Origin: Dryocola clanedunensis_A | GTDB taxonomy: Bacteria > Pseudomonadota > Gammaproteobacteria > Enterobacterales > Enterobacteriaceae | Direction: 5' to 3' (one strand) | Assembly (NCBI GenBank): GCA_038405435.1 | Contig: JBBYHZ010000002.1 | DNA length: 64,000 bases | Part shown: one piece after another, positions 1 through 9,220 of the stretch | Numbering within the stretch: position 1 is the first letter of the stretch | Layout: the number at the start of each line of letters is the position of its first letter | Notes under the pieces: model-generated | What the model saw: the letters and a program-made list of their open reading frames with translations, nothing else | Told to the model about the DNA's origin: nothing | Database searches by the model: none | Program-made: the position numbers and the translations under genes

Positions 1-1889
1 TCACCGGGCTGGTGGGGATGCGCGTGGAGGATAAAACGGTATTCGACGATACCCACCGGCTGATCCTCGATCTGGTCCATTCCGGGGCGGTCGACGGGCT
101 GAGGGTGGACCACGTGGACGGGCTGGCCGACCCGAAAGGCTACCTGGAGAGGCTGCGCCAGGAGGCAGGCCCGGACTGTTATATCACCGTGGAGAAAATT
201 CTCGGCAAGGGCGAGCACCTGCCGCCGGACTGGCCCGTTTCCGGCACCACGGGCTACGAATTTATCGCCTCCCTGTCCGAAGTGCTGGTGGATAACGAGC
301 AGCTCGACGGGCTGCGCAAAGTTTATGAAGCGGTGGTAGGGCAGCCGGTGGATATGCGGGACGAGCTGCGCGATGCCAAACTGCTGATGGTGGAGCGCAA
401 CTTTGAAGGCGAGTTCACCCGGCTGCTTAATCTGGCGCAGGGTATTGCGCAAACGCAGGGGGTGGCGCTGGACGAGCAAGCCTTGCGGGATGCGCTGCGT
501 GAGTTGCTCATCGCGTTCCCCGTTTACCGCACCTACGGCACCCCACAGGGGCTGCCGGGGGAAGATTTGAAGCTGTTAACCAGCATCGTTAACAAAGTGC
601 AGGCGAGCGAACACGCCGTCGACAAGCAGGCCCTTGAGTTCCTGACCCGCATTCTGACGGGCGAGGCCGCAAACGATGGGGAGTTCGTGACCCGCTTCCA
701 GCAGCTGACCGGCCCGCTGATGGCGAAGTCAGTTGAAGACACGCTGTTTTTCCGCCAGCACCTGGATCTGGCGCTTAACGAGGTGGGGGCGGAGCCGCTC
801 AAGCACGCCTTCTCCCTCGATCGCTTTCACAAAGAGATGCAAACCCGGCTCGAAAGGCAGCCGGATGGGATCACCAGCACCTCCACGCACGATACAAAAC
901 GCGGTGAAGATGCCCGCGCCCGCCTGTATACGCTGACCGAAGCGCCGGACCAGTGGGCCGAATGCGTGGACCGCTGGCGTCAGCTGAACCAGACCAAAGT
1001 CGTTTTTCTTAATGACGGCACCGCGCCGCGCGGCGTGGTGACCTGGATGCTGTACCAGGCGCTGGCGGGCGTCTGGCCGACGACTCTCGACGTTCAGGAC
1101 GAAGCGGCTCTAGAAGCCCTCGAAGCGCGCTTTGTGGGGTTCGTCGAAAAAGCGCTGCGGGAGGCGAAGCTGCGAACCGACTGGGTCGACAGCAACGAAG
1201 CCTATGAGAACGCCGTGCTGGACTATGCCCGTTATCTGCTCAGCCCCGCTAATACGGCGTTTTTGGAGGCGTTCAGCGAGGGGCTGCGACCGTTTATGCG
1301 TGCGGGCCTGATAAACAGCCTCACCCAGGTGGTGATTAAGCTGGCGGCGCCGGGCGTACCGGATATCTATCAGGGCAGCGAGGGGCTGAACTTCAGCCTG
1401 GTCGACCCTGACAACCGGCTTGAACCCGACTTCGCCACGCTGGAGCGGATGCTTGCCGACGATGCCCTGCCGGATTTCAGCAGCGAAGAAAAATGGCTGA
1501 GCGGTGAGGTAAAACTGCGGGTCACCGCCCGCCTGCTGCACCTGCGCCAGCAAAAGCCCGCGCTGTTCCGCCGTGGTGATTATCTGCCGCTCCCGGCTGG
1601 CGGCAAACGGGCGGATAACGTCATTGCTTTTGCGCGGGCAGACGGCAGCGATGCGCTTATTGTCGTGGCGCCCCGGCTGGCGTTTACCCTCGTCGGCGAC
1701 GGTCAGCCGCTACCTCCGCCGCAGCTCTGGGCAGAGACGCAAATCCCGCTGCCTGCATCGCTGGCTAACCGCCGCTACCGCGACGTACTTAGCGGACAAG
1801 AAATTACTATCGCCGATAGCATCAACCTTAACGCTCTTCATGCCGGTTCGCCTTTGCTGCTGCGGCTGGTTGAAACATCAGAAAGCTAA
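1..1889 (+). CDS. treY: Maltooligosyl trehalose synthase, 5'-truncated by window edge
   Basis: Converts the reducing end of maltodextrins to a terminal trehalosyl unit, which TreZ then releases as trehalose; cytoplasmic. The frame is open from the first bases, and about 629 residues are visible of a family that usually has about 800-850, so the N-terminus and first barrel strands lie before the window. GH13 family 26 signatures are present: DGLRVDHVDGLADP (nucleophile Asp region), then VEKILGKGE (acid/base Glu region) followed by GTTGYEF, and later TSTHDTKRGEDARARL. Forty-five bases separate its stop from the glgX start, so the two are very likely co-transcribed; treZ would be expected upstream. 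Identity is firm from the motifs; only the 5' end is missing. Confidence 0.93.
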   Translation, partial: TGLVGMRVEDKTVFDDTHRLILDLVHSGAVDGLRVDHVDGLADPKGYLERLRQEAGPDCYITVEKILGKGEHLPPDWPVSGTTGYEFIASLSEVLVDNEQLDGLRKVYEAVVGQPVDMRDELRDAKLLMVERNFEGEFTRLLNLAQGIAQTQGVALDEQALRDALRELLIAFPVYRTYGTPQGLPGEDLKLLTSIVNKVQASEHAVDKQALEFLTRILTGEAANDGEFVTRFQQLTGPLMAKSVEDTLFFRQHLDLALNEVGAEPLKHAFSLDRFHKEMQTRLERQPDGITSTSTHDTKRGEDARARLYTLTEAPDQWAECVDRWRQLNQTKVVFLNDGTAPRGVVTWMLYQALAGVWPTTLDVQDEAALEALEARFVGFVEKALREAKLRTDWVDSNEAYENAVLDYARYLLSPANTAFLEAFSEGLRPFMRAGLINSLTQVVIKLAAPGVPDIYQGSEGLNFSLVDPDNRLEPDFATLERMLADDALPDFSSEEKWLSGEVKLRVTARLLHLRQQKPALFRRGDYLPLPAGGKRADNVIAFARADGSDALIVVAPRLAFTLVGDGQPLPPPQLWAETQIPLPASLANRRYRDVLSGQEITIADSINLNALHAGSPLLLRLVETSES

Positions 1890-1934
1890 TAATAGTCACC
1901 GCAAAAGATAATTTTGTTTGATGAGGAGGGACTC

Positions 1935-4010
1935 ATGTCAAAAGGCAAACCGTTTGAAATCCTCGCCGGAGATAGCCATCAGCTTGGGGCTAACTTCGAC
2001 GGCGAGGGCGTGAACTTTGCGCTTTTTTCGGCGCATGCGGAGCGGGTAGAGCTCTGCCTGTACGAGCCGGATGGCAGGACGGAGATCGCAAGACTCGACC
2101 TGCCGGAATTTACCCATCAGGTCTGGCACGGCTATGTGCCTGGCCTTAGGCCGGGCGCGCTGTATGGCTATCGCGTCTATGGCCCCTACGATCCGCACAA
2201 CGGCCACAGATTTAATCCAAATAAACTGCTGATCGACCCGTACGCGCGGGACCTGGTGGGCAAGCTCGAATGGAATGACGCCCATTTCGGCTACGAGCTG
2301 GGTCACGGGGATAAAGATTTATCCTACGACAGCCGCGACAGCGCGCCTTTTACCCCTAAGTGCCGGGTTATCGATCCCGACGAATTTATCTGGCACGACG
2401 AAAACCGCCCGGCCGTGCCCTGGCCGAAAACCATTATTTACGAAACCCACGTCAAAGGCTTTACCCAGCTTAATTCGGCGCTGCCTGAAGCCCTGCGCGG
2501 CACCTACGACGGCATGAGCCACAAAGCCACCGTGCAGTACATCAAGAGCCTGGGAGTGACCTCCGTAGAGCTGCTGCCGGTTCACTGGTTCCCGGACGAT
2601 CAGCATCTGCTGGAGAGGGGGCTGAAGAATTTCTGGGGCTACAATTCCCTCGCTTTCTTTGCGCCCGCCTCGCGCTACTTTGGGCCTCGGGGGATCCAGG
2701 GCTTCCGCGACATGGTGAGGGCCTTCCACGACGAGGGCATAGAGGTGATCCTGGACGTGGTCTACAACCACACGGCGGAGGGCAACGAGCTTGGCCCGAC
2801 GCTGTCGTTTAAAGGCATCGACAATTATTCCTACTACCGCACCATGCCCGACCAGCACCGCTATTACATTAACGATACCGGCACCGGCAACACGGTGAAC
2901 ACTTCCCATCCGCGGGTGCTGCAGATGGTGATGGATTCCCTGCGCTACTGGCGGGATGCGATGCACATCGACGGCTTCCGCTTCGACCTGGGCACTATTC
3001 TTGGCCGCGAGCCGGAGGGCTTTGACCAGCGCGGCGGGTTCTTCGATGCTATCACCCAGGATCCGGCGCTATCCCGCATGAAACTTATTGGCGAGCCCTG
3101 GGATATCGGCCCCGGCGGCTATCAGGTGGGCGGTTTCCCACCCGGCTGGGCGGAGTGGAACGACCAGTATCGCGATACGGTGCGCGAATACTGGAAGGGG
3201 GATAATGTCTCTAATGATTTTGCCGCCCGCCTGCTTGGGTCCGGGGATCTGTACGACCAGCGCGGGCGACGCCCCTGGGCCAGCGTTAACTTTATTACCG
3301 CCCACGACGGCTTTACCCTGAACGACCTGGTCTGCTGGAACGAGAAACACAATGAGGCCAACGGCGAGGAGAATGCCGACGGCCACAACGACAACCGCTC
3401 CTGCAACTACGGGGCCGAAGGGCCAACGGACGACGAGGCCATCAACAAAGTGCGCGAGCGCCAGCAGCGCAACTTCCTCGCCACATTGTTCTTCTCCCAC
3501 GGCACGCCGATGCTGCTGGCGGGAGACGAATTTGGGCGCAGCCAGATGGGCAACAACAACGGCTACTGTCAGGACAGCGACATCTCCTGGGTTCACTGGG
3601 ATAATCTGCCGCCGTCCAGCGAGGCGCTGCGGGAGTTCACCCGTCGTCTGATCGGGCTGCGCAACGAGCAGCCGCTGCTGCGGCGGGACAGCTGGCGCGA
3701 TGGCTTAATCATCAAATGGTTTAACGCAGGCGGCGGGCTACAGCAGCCGGAACAGTGGGATGAAGGCTCCACGCTCGGCGTTTACATAGGCCGTAAAGAT
3801 CTGAGAGCGGAAAAGGGTATCTGGCACGACGTGCTGATGCTGTTTAACCCGTTTGAAGGAAACGTGCCGTTCCGCATCCCGCAGTTCGGGGAGGGCGGCT
3901 GGGTGCTGGAAATCAGCACGTCCGAGCTGGCCGAGCCGGGCATCGTCATCACCCAGGAGAAAGATTTTGAGCTGGAGGGGCGCAGCATGGCGCTGTTCCG
4001 GAGGCCTTAA
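1935..4010 (+). CDS. glgX: Glycogen debranching enzyme (isoamylase type)
   Basis: Hydrolyses alpha-1,6 branches of glycogen or limit dextrin, supplying linear maltodextrins to TreY/TreZ; cytoplasmic. Length is 691 residues. The frame also opens at an upstream TTG (1914), but ATG 1935 follows AGGAGG (1924-1929) at five bases, so it is the start chosen. An N-terminal CBM48-like domain (about 10-110) is followed by a GH13 barrel with VILDVVYNHTAEG, DGFRFDLGTILGREP (nucleophile Asp), KLIGEPWDIGPGGYQ (acid/base Glu) and FITAHDGFTLNDL. It lies directly after treY. In E. coli glgX sits in the glg operon; here it is the debranching partner (TreX type) of a treY operon. The ortholog could equally be called treX. 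Confidence 0.92.
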   Translation: MSKGKPFEILAGDSHQLGANFDGEGVNFALFSAHAERVELCLYEPDGRTEIARLDLPEFTHQVWHGYVPGLRPGALYGYRVYGPYDPHNGHRFNPNKLLIDPYARDLVGKLEWNDAHFGYELGHGDKDLSYDSRDSAPFTPKCRVIDPDEFIWHDENRPAVPWPKTIIYETHVKGFTQLNSALPEALRGTYDGMSHKATVQYIKSLGVTSVELLPVHWFPDDQHLLERGLKNFWGYNSLAFFAPASRYFGPRGIQGFRDMVRAFHDEGIEVILDVVYNHTAEGNELGPTLSFKGIDNYSYYRTMPDQHRYYINDTGTGNTVNTSHPRVLQMVMDSLRYWRDAMHIDGFRFDLGTILGREPEGFDQRGGFFDAITQDPALSRMKLIGEPWDIGPGGYQVGGFPPGWAEWNDQYRDTVREYWKGDNVSNDFAARLLGSGDLYDQRGRRPWASVNFITAHDGFTLNDLVCWNEKHNEANGEENADGHNDNRSCNYGAEGPTDDEAINKVRERQQRNFLATLFFSHGTPMLLAGDEFGRSQMGNNNGYCQDSDISWVHWDNLPPSSEALREFTRRLIGLRNEQPLLRRDSWRDGLIIKWFNAGGGLQQPEQWDEGSTLGVYIGRKDLRAEKGIWHDVLMLFNPFEGNVPFRIPQFGEGGWVLEISTSELAEPGIVITQEKDFELEGRSMALFRRP

Positions 4011-4078
4011 TAAACCTTTCTTGCCTGCTGAGGAAGTTCCAGCGGTACGGCGTAACTCCGGCGAAAGCTTTGAAATGG

Positions 4079-5032
4079 CTAAAAGCTCATTGCCAGGCCG
4101 ACGCCGTAGCCGCTGGTATCATCACCAAACATATAGCGCGCCACCAGGCGCGTTCTGGTGATAAAAACAGGATACTTGCTGCTGTCTATCTCCAGCCCTA
4201 AGCCAACCGAGCTCAGGCTGTTAAATCCGAGCGCGCCGCGCTGCTGGCCCAGGTATTCGGTATGCGCCCCTTCAAGAACGTAGCGCAGGGGGCTTTTTAA
4301 CAGCGTCCAGTCAGAGACCGGCGCTCTGCGGCGCAGGTACAGGCCCAGATTCTCTGCCTCCGCATGCCCCTCAACGGCGCGGGAGGTATTGGCAAAAGTT
4401 TGCAGCTGCATGCCGGAGTAGCGCAGCTCGATATCGATATCCTGCGGTTTTGAAAAAAGCTCGTAATCAAGCATCAGCGAGCCGCCCAGGCCATAGGCGT
4501 TCAGCCTGCCGCCGTCCAGAAAATCATAGTCTGCATTGCTTCGGCGCTCTATCACCCAGGAGCCTATCCGGACATCGCTGGCCATCGTGCCGAGCATCAC
4601 ATTAGCGATAGGGCGCAGGACAAGGTTCCCTCCCCAGCGGTCGCGGTAGATCGGAAAATCCCAGCCGATGCCGCCGGTAGCGGAGAGGCTGTTCCACTTA
4701 GTTGGGATGCGCCGCGTTTCCGCCCCGTTGCTGATTACAAACTGCGGGTCGTAGCGGCTATAGCCTAACGCACCCTCCAGGTAAAGCGGGAAGGACTCGC
4801 TCAGGGTGGCCCCGCCGCCAAACTGAGTGATGGTGAGCTCGTTAGTTTCGCCGGTGCCGGTGCCGATATTCAGATCGCTGGCGGTAATATCCGGAAAAAC
4901 CATGTAGCTCATCAGCGTCAGCACGGCATCGGCCCGGTGTTTAATCCGCTCGCCGTCTGCGGCATAGCCCGGCGGGCTCAGGGCAAGTGCCGCCGCCAAC
5001 AGCATGAAAGATAATGGAAAGGCTGCAATCAT
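4079..5032 (-). CDS. Predicted outer-membrane beta-barrel protein
   Basis: 317 residues. Residues 1-24 form a signal peptide (hydrophobic MLLAAALALSPPGYA, probable cleavage before DGE). The rest is rich in alternating hydrophobic/polar strands with many Gly, Tyr and Arg and ends in Phe (GLAMSF), as expected for an outer-membrane barrel. It resembles the family annotated as solitary outer membrane autotransporter beta-barrel domain, but that is from memory. It converges on glgX, 68 bases apart. The Shine-Dalgarno is weak: AGGAG lies about 12 bases before the ATG. Function is unknown; the barrel call is an inference from the signal peptide, strand pattern and terminal Phe. Confidence 0.7.
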   Translation of the reverse strand: MIAAFPLSFMLLAAALALSPPGYAADGERIKHRADAVLTLMSYMVFPDITASDLNIGTGTGETNELTITQFGGGATLSESFPLYLEGALGYSRYDPQFVISNGAETRRIPTKWNSLSATGGIGWDFPIYRDRWGGNLVLRPIANVMLGTMASDVRIGSWVIERRSNADYDFLDGGRLNAYGLGGSLMLDYELFSKPQDIDIELRYSGMQLQTFANTSRAVEGHAEAENLGLYLRRRAPVSDWTLLKSPLRYVLEGAHTEYLGQQRGALGFNSLSSVGLGLEIDSSKYPVFITRTRLVARYMFGDDTSGYGVGLAMSF

Positions 5033-5398
5033 AGATTGTCACAGCTCCTGCAAAGGCAGTTTGTGTATTAACTATAGGGGAGGATACGAATAGAGCAGTA
5101 TTTCGCAAGAAAAGTGACTAACGAAGCGCAGCAGGATGAAACCATTCAAATAGGGAGTTAGCGCCGGAAGGGCTGCCCACTCCCGTCTTCATCCCGACCT
5201 TCAGAAAAATGTGTCAGATTTTATAGTGCGATGCCGGACCCAGCCTGACAAAAAAAGTGAGGCAACCTTTAATCACAGAGCGAGCCACGACGTTATTCAC
5301 TGAAAAATAGAGTATTTCAAAAATGTGGGCGGCAACTGTGACGCTGCGCTTAATTTGTCGTATAAGCAAATTTCCAGCGTTTGTCAGAGGAGAATGTG
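5033..5398. other. 366-base intergenic region upstream of gfrR
   Basis: It separates the divergent outer-membrane barrel gene and gfrR and should contain both promoters. I find no convincing ORF and no clear -24/-12 element, so gfrR is probably read from a sigma-70 promoter. A short inverted repeat TGTCAG...CTGACA lies around 5211-5251, followed by a run of A. Ribosome-binding GAGGAG (5387-5392) precedes the gfrR ATG. Confidence 0.5.
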
Positions 5399-8128
5399 AT
5401 GAATAAGGAGTCAGTATTTCGTCAGCTTGAGCAGCGGCTCATCAGGCTACCGCTCACTACAGAAGCGCTGAGTGAATTCAACGCGATGGCGATTGCCAGC
5501 AGCCTCAAACAAAAGCGTAGCATCATCAGTCACCATCTCAACAATCTGCACCGGGAACAGCGGGTGATAAAGATCAATGGTCGCCCGGTCCTCTTTTTGC
5601 CCGTTGAGGTACTGCGTACCCACCATCATCTTGTGGTGCGGCATCGGGATTATGCCTCGCTGCAGGCGCTGTACGAGGAACGTCAGGATAATCTCGAATT
5701 GCTGATTGGCGCTCAGGGAAGCCTGCAGGATGCGCTGCGCCAGTGCAAGGCGGCAATCAGCTACCCCGGCGCCGGGCTGCCCTTGTTGCTTCACGGGCCG
5801 ACGGGAACGGGAAAGAGCTTTCTCGCTCGCCGCCTCTGGCAGTACGCCATCGAACAGGGGATTTTGTCCTCTGACGCCCCCTTTACCGTCTTCAACTGTG
5901 CCGAATATGCCAACAACCCGGAGCTGCTGACGTCAAAGCTATTTGGCCATGCGAGAGGGGCATTTACCGGAGCAGACCGGGCGGTTGCGGGTCTCATAGA
6001 GACCAGTGATGGAGGCGTGCTGTTTATCGATGAAGTCCACCGCCTGCCGCCGGAAGGCCAGGAAAAGCTGTTCCACTTTATGGATAACGGCAGCTGGCGA
6101 CGGCTGGGCGACAGCAGGGAGGAGCTTCGCGCGACGGTGCGGCTGATTTTCGCCTCCACGGAGGATCTGGAAAAACACTTTCTTGCGACTTTTATTCGCC
6201 GGATCCCTGTCATCGTCCAGATTCTGCCCGTTGCGGAGCGGGGACAGCACGAGCGGCTGGCGTTTATCCAGCATTTTTTCCGCAGCGAGGCGCAAAGGCT
6301 GGACCACGACCTTGCGCTTGACGAAGAAATTATCAGCCTGCTGATGCAAAAAACGCTGGAAGGCAACGTCGGCGGGCTTGAGAATCTGATTCGTAATGTT
6401 TGTGCCAGCGCATGGACGTTCGGTCAGCGCGAGGGGGAGGTGCTTGAAGTCAAAGCCGGGCACCTGCCCGATGAGATTGTGTCAGAGAGGCCTTTTACCC
6501 TGATGGAATCGCCCAGGCGGGTAATGATTTATCGCGACAGGGGTATCTTTCCGCTGGTTCCTGCGCAGCACCAGGCGTACCGGCGGCTGACAGAAAATAT
6601 CTGCGGGCTGTGTGAAGAGCTGGACCGGGACGATATCAGCATTCGTATGTTTGAGAAGCTGACCTATCAGAATGTCACGTTCTACCTTGATGCCTTAATG
6701 AATAAAGAAAGTACCGTTTCGCACCAGGATAAGCGGCTACGGTTTATTGAAGATGTGGGTAAGGCGCTGGCGGCCAATTACGATCTGGATTTGAACGCCG
6801 AATTTGCTTATCTGGCCGGGCGCTACCTGACCAGCCTTCCTCTGACCCCGCGAGAAACGTCAACCGCAGCGCGGCAGGTTATGCTGCGCTGGCTGGAGGA
6901 CTCTTCGGGATTAGCCCAGCGCATTACCAGGAAGTTACTCTCTGTCGTCGTCAACAAGTACGATCTGCTTATTGATACGCTCGACCAGGTGGCAATTGCC
7001 GCCATCGTAAATAATGCCATTGACGCCACCACCCATGGCAAAGTGAAGGCGGTGATTATCGCTCACGGCTACTCTACCGCCAGCAGCATCGCCGGATTAT
7101 CAAATCGCCTGATCGGCGAGAAAATATACCAGGCGATGGACATGCCAATGGAGGTCGCTTTCAGTGACGTCAGCCGATCGATTGTCGACTATCTGAAGCA
7201 CACCGATACCCAGGCCGGGGTGATGGTGCTGATAGATATGGGATACAGTAAAGAGATTGCCGATGCCCTGCTGGGAGTGATTCAGGGGCCGCTGGTGGTG
7301 GTGAACAATGTGACAATCCGTCTGGCACTGAATATTGCCAGCGAAATCGTGGCGCAAAAAAGTATTGAACAGATCGCCGAGGAGATCGTCCCGCTTAATC
7401 AGTCAAGCTGGGACCTGTACTGGCCCGAGAAGAAAAAGAAACGCGTGCTGTTGGTTTCCTGCATTACCGGTATCGGAACAGCCTTTAAGTTCAAGACGCT
7501 GATGGAAAAAAGCCAGCTGACCGACTTTGACATCCATATCATCGCCTGCGAATACATCCGGCTCAAGAGCAGCCAGATGGCGGCATCTCTGCTCAATCAG
7601 TATGAGGTGATAGCCGTGGTCGGGACAGACGATCCCCAGCTTGCGGGCGTCCCCTGGGTGGGCATTGAAGAGCTGCTTGGCGAAAAGGGCTACGCACATC
7701 TAACGCAGCTATTGAGTGATTATCTTAATAATAAGCAAATCGAGCTGATTAATAAAAATATGGTGCGTGAATTCTCTTTGCATAACGTTGTTAATTCGCT
7801 CACGATCCTTAATGCCGCGAAAACCATGGGGCATATTGAAACGATTATTGCCGAGTGGCAAAACACGCTGGGCTTTACTTTTAATAATAATTTAACGCTT
7901 GGTTTATATGTTCACTTAAGCTGCATGATTGAAAGGTTAGTGATGCGCAATGAGATTACGCATTATAAGAACCTCGCCGAGTTTAACAGCCAGCACGGTA
8001 AATTTATTACGATGGTTAACCACTCTTTTCAGCAGCTCAAGAATTTATATAATGTTGCGTTACCGGTTGCCGAGATTGGCTATATTCACGATATATTTGA
8101 ATTAAGAATTGAGGCATTTGACTGGTAG
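5399..8128 (+). CDS. gfrR: Sigma-54-dependent PTS-linked transcriptional activator (LevR/DgaR family)
   Basis: Activator of the adjacent PTS/deglycase operon; named from Salmonella GfrR by context. ATG 5399 follows GAGGAG; the frame also opens at TTG 5381. 909 residues: an N-terminal winged-helix region (1-80); an AAA+ domain with Walker A GPTGTGKS (about 132-139), the sigma-54 contact motif GAFTGA (about 186) and Walker B GVLFIDEVHR (about 207); a first PRD; an EIIA-Man-like domain (about 550 on, AVIIAHGYSTASSIAGL); an EIIB-like domain (about 681 on, VLLVSCITGIGTA); and a C-terminal PRD (about 795 on). PTS phosphorylation of the PRD/EIIA histidines normally sets activity in this family. It converges on gfrF. 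DgaR is the main alternative, but the operon has no glucosaminate genes. Confidence 0.85.
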   Translation: MNKESVFRQLEQRLIRLPLTTEALSEFNAMAIASSLKQKRSIISHHLNNLHREQRVIKINGRPVLFLPVEVLRTHHHLVVRHRDYASLQALYEERQDNLELLIGAQGSLQDALRQCKAAISYPGAGLPLLLHGPTGTGKSFLARRLWQYAIEQGILSSDAPFTVFNCAEYANNPELLTSKLFGHARGAFTGADRAVAGLIETSDGGVLFIDEVHRLPPEGQEKLFHFMDNGSWRRLGDSREELRATVRLIFASTEDLEKHFLATFIRRIPVIVQILPVAERGQHERLAFIQHFFRSEAQRLDHDLALDEEIISLLMQKTLEGNVGGLENLIRNVCASAWTFGQREGEVLEVKAGHLPDEIVSERPFTLMESPRRVMIYRDRGIFPLVPAQHQAYRRLTENICGLCEELDRDDISIRMFEKLTYQNVTFYLDALMNKESTVSHQDKRLRFIEDVGKALAANYDLDLNAEFAYLAGRYLTSLPLTPRETSTAARQVMLRWLEDSSGLAQRITRKLLSVVVNKYDLLIDTLDQVAIAAIVNNAIDATTHGKVKAVIIAHGYSTASSIAGLSNRLIGEKIYQAMDMPMEVAFSDVSRSIVDYLKHTDTQAGVMVLIDMGYSKEIADALLGVIQGPLVVVNNVTIRLALNIASEIVAQKSIEQIAEEIVPLNQSSWDLYWPEKKKKRVLLVSCITGIGTAFKFKTLMEKSQLTDFDIHIIACEYIRLKSSQMAASLLNQYEVIAVVGTDDPQLAGVPWVGIEELLGEKGYAHLTQLLSDYLNNKQIELINKNMVREFSLHNVVNSLTILNAAKTMGHIETIIAEWQNTLGFTFNNNLTLGLYVHLSCMIERLVMRNEITHYKNLAEFNSQHGKFITMVNHSFQQLKNLYNVALPVAEIGYIHDIFELRIEAFDW

Positions 8129-8161
8129 CCTCCCGGGCAGATATTTGCACTGCCCGGGAGG
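8129..8161. terminator. Hairpin between convergent gfrR and gfrF
   Basis: A perfect 12-base-pair stem, CCTCCCGGGCAG (8129-8140) with CTGCCCGGGAGG (8150-8161) and a nine-base loop, fills the gap between the two 3' ends. Neither side has a strong T run, so it may act as a weak bidirectional terminator or as a 3'-end stabiliser. Confidence 0.65.
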
Positions 8162-8169
8162 GCAAACGA

Positions 8170-9156
8170 CTAGTATTCAACTTTCCACATATAGCGACGG
8201 GTAGTCAGGGGGTGGTTGCGGGCAGTCGCCAGCGCCAGGTTATAGACATCCAGCACGCAGTTATGCAGCAGGCCGCAAAAATACTCTTTAACGCTCGCGG
8301 GCAGGGCGGCAATATCCAGTTTTTCAACATCGATGCACTGCAGCTTGCCCTGATAACGTTCGATAAAACGAATAGCCCGTTCGTCGAGCGGGCGAGTGCG
8401 TCCCGCGCTTTGCAGCAGAATATACGGCGTACCCGGTTCGGTAATCTCGAACGGACCATGGAAATATTCACCGCTGTGAATGCTGGCGGAATGGATCCAC
8501 TGCATCTCAAGGAGAATACAGATGGATTCCTGATGAGCCGCCCCGTAAGAGGGGCCGGACCCCATCATGTAGATGACCTTTTCATCTTTCCATTGTTCGG
8601 CAAAGCGCAGCGCATCCTCTTTTACCTGCTGCTGGGCATGGCTGACGACGCCTGCGAATTGACTGAAGGCGCTAATCATTGCGTCGTAGCAGGCGTAACC
8701 CTCGGTTTGCTTAAGGATCTCAACGGCCAGCCAGAGGCTGTAGGCCGCTTTTTGCTGCGCCGGATCGACCTTTTCCGGGTATCTGGCCCACTGATAATTA
8801 ATCGTGTAATCACTGTATTTGCACAGCGGCGTGTCAGGCGTATACACCAGCCCAATAGTCGCAGCACCTTTCTGCTGGGCAACACGGGCAGCTTCCACGG
8901 TTTCTGCGGTATTTCCTTGCTGAGATGCCAGTATCACCACGCTGTTTTTACCGACGGCTCCAGGCGTGGCGTGAACAAACTCATTGCTGGTCATATACCC
9001 GACTGCAAGATGATTCGCCTCGCAGTCCAGAAAATATTTACCCGGCCAGAATCCTGTCAGCGAGCCGCCGCAGCCGACAAACCAGACGCGTTCAATTTTT
9101 TGTTTTGTTAAAATATCAGCAATAATTTTATTAACGGTATCATGAGCGACAGACAT
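8170..9156 (-). CDS. gfrF: Fructoselysine-6-phosphate deglycase (SIS domain)
   Basis: 328 residues, last gene of the operon. Expected reaction: fructoselysine 6-phosphate + water to glucose 6-phosphate + lysine, cytoplasmic. Two SIS sugar-isomerase folds are visible: VWFVGCGGSLTGFWPGKYF near residue 25 with SQQGNTAETVEAARVAQQKG near 80, and VIYMMGSGPSYGAAHQESIC near 195 with HSGEYFHGPFEI, a typical FrlB-type active-site stretch. The C-terminal NHPLTTRRYMWKVEY is very like Salmonella GfrF as I recall it. A 64-base gap with a small hairpin (CCCTC/GAGGG, 9182-9195) separates it from gfrE. The substrate is inferred from family and operon; glucosamine-6-phosphate deaminase-like SIS enzymes are the wider alternative. 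Confidence 0.85.
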   Translation of the reverse strand: MSVAHDTVNKIIADILTKQKIERVWFVGCGGSLTGFWPGKYFLDCEANHLAVGYMTSNEFVHATPGAVGKNSVVILASQQGNTAETVEAARVAQQKGAATIGLVYTPDTPLCKYSDYTINYQWARYPEKVDPAQQKAAYSLWLAVEILKQTEGYACYDAMISAFSQFAGVVSHAQQQVKEDALRFAEQWKDEKVIYMMGSGPSYGAAHQESICILLEMQWIHSASIHSGEYFHGPFEITEPGTPYILLQSAGRTRPLDERAIRFIERYQGKLQCIDVEKLDIAALPASVKEYFCGLLHNCVLDVYNLALATARNHPLTTRRYMWKVEY

Positions 9157-9220
9157 TTTATTCTCCTTGGGATATAGGGCACCCTCCGCAGAGGGGCGGA
9201 TGAAATATTATTAATGCTAA

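Noticed and set aside
2319..2966. Long antisense frames inside glgX (also within treY, purR, cfa, mepH and rsx genes)
   Set aside because: High-GC mirror frames lacking ribosome-binding sites and family features; codon use belongs to the sense gene.
8212..9111. 299-codon plus-strand frame opposite gfrF
   Set aside because: Antisense shadow of the SIS-domain gene; no ribosome-binding site and no family resemblance.
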